From positions 1 to 64,000 of the forward strand of contig JBBIJO010000006.1 of assembly GCA_037445895.1 (NCBI GenBank): DNA of 64,000 nucleotides, given 5' to 3'. The stretch comes from JBBIJO01 sp037445895. GTDB taxonomy: Bacteria; Bacteroidota; Ignavibacteria; Kapaibacteriales; UBA2268. Made by a program: the position numbers and the translations under genes. Within the stretch, counting starts at the first letter, position 1; each line of letters begins with the position of its first letter. Under the pieces are notes generated by a model. It searched no databases and was not told where the DNA came from. It was given only the letters and a program-made list of their open reading frames with translations. Below are positions 63,631-64,000 of the stretch, piece after piece.

Positions 63631-64000
63631 AATTGCGATATTACATATTGATATATTTTTTCGTTTCCTATGGCTTTGCTTACTCGTATGTTCGGGAAGA
63701 TATCAAACTTGGTAAAACTTACGTCCTTCGGTTAACAAGCGGCGACATTATTACTGGCGAAGTTGTTTCTTTCGTCGAAGACAAAGAAGAAGGCGAAGGA
63801 ATTAAATTCGAAACTGATTTTGGGGTTGCAACCATTTATTTTTATCAAATTGCCGAAGCAAGGCTCGTCGAGCAATATTATCGCCAAAGTCATAAATATT
63901 TTTTGCTTCCGACTGCAATTGGGATTGGTAGCAACCATTTTGTTGGAATAATGCAATTGTTTTTCCTTTATAGTGGATTTGGAATTACAGATTATTTTTC
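63627..64000 (+). CDS. Partial exported protein, unknown, cut by the window end
   Basis: The frame starts at ATG 63627, overlapping the rlmN stop through ATGA, and runs without a stop to the end of the window (124 codons seen). The first 20 residues are a signal peptide (MKLRYYILIYFFVSYGFAYS). Then comes an SH3/Sm-like beta segment (TYVLRLTSGDIITGEVVSF, TDFGVATIYFYQI), followed by a segment that may enter a membrane or begin a beta-barrel (HKYFLLPTAIGIGSNHFVG). The function is unknown; several FCB outer-membrane proteins start this way, but that is only a guess. Confidence 0.65.
   Translation, partial: MKLRYYILIYFFVSYGFAYSYVREDIKLGKTYVLRLTSGDIITGEVVSFVEDKEEGEGIKFETDFGVATIYFYQIAEARLVEQYYRQSHKYFLLPTAIGIGSNHFVGIMQLFFLYSGFGITDYF

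Overview
The window looks like chromosomal DNA of a bacterium in the Bacteroidota/Chlorobiota (FCB) group. I favour an Ignavibacteria- or Kapabacteria-like lineage over classical Bacteroidia, but that finer placement is inference. The supporting evidence is: two secreted proteins end in type IX secretion (Por) C-terminal sorting domains; two intergenic regions match the Bacteroidota promoter exactly (TTTG, 20 nt, TAnnTTTG), on opposite strands; ribosomal protein L36 lacks its zinc ligands; and a tRNA-Thr/tRNA-Trp/secE junction is present. No mobile element, CRISPR array, rRNA gene or plasmid or phage gene was seen.

Positions 1-28.8 kb are a mixed housekeeping and accessory region. It starts with an AT-rich trio: a small secreted cysteine protein, a probable beta-propeller lipoprotein and a thioredoxin-like protein. 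It continues with purE, an Asp-box secreted protein, a Rossmann-fold dehydrogenase and a 1564-residue secreted type IX cargo protein. A minus-strand block (M20 dipeptidase, OPT peptide transporter, comM) ends at a bidirectional terminator. Next come sppA, an NTF2-like gene with an isolated nuoA-nuoB pair, a polar amino-acid ABC transporter whose binding protein and permease are fused, a 20-residue membrane micro-ORF, a 17-repeat LRR protein, a Tricorn-type protease, tRNA-Val and a lipoprotein.

Positions 29.1-62.6 kb hold one nearly continuous block of information-processing genes on the plus strand. The order is tRNA-Tyr, Gly, Gly, Thr and Trp, then secE-nusG-rplKAJL-rpoBC, a first EF-G, rpsL-rpsG, a second EF-G, tuf, then the S10, spc and alpha operons from rpsJ to rplQ. 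A strong terminator follows rplQ. rlmN and the start of a secreted protein close the window. The block contains visible RNA control elements: an L10 leader hairpin, two strong hairpins between rplL and rpoB, a hairpin between rpoC and the first EF-G, and an inverted repeat before rpsL. rpsD is absent from its usual place between rpsK and rpoA.

The most interesting feature is the pair of EF-G genes flanking rpsL-rpsG. The first closely resembles mitochondrial EF-G1/spdEFG1 and keeps the domain IV tip motifs needed for translocation. The second, in the classical fusA position, has lost these motifs. This suggests a split between a translocase and a ribosome-recycling factor, as in mitochondria and spirochaetes.
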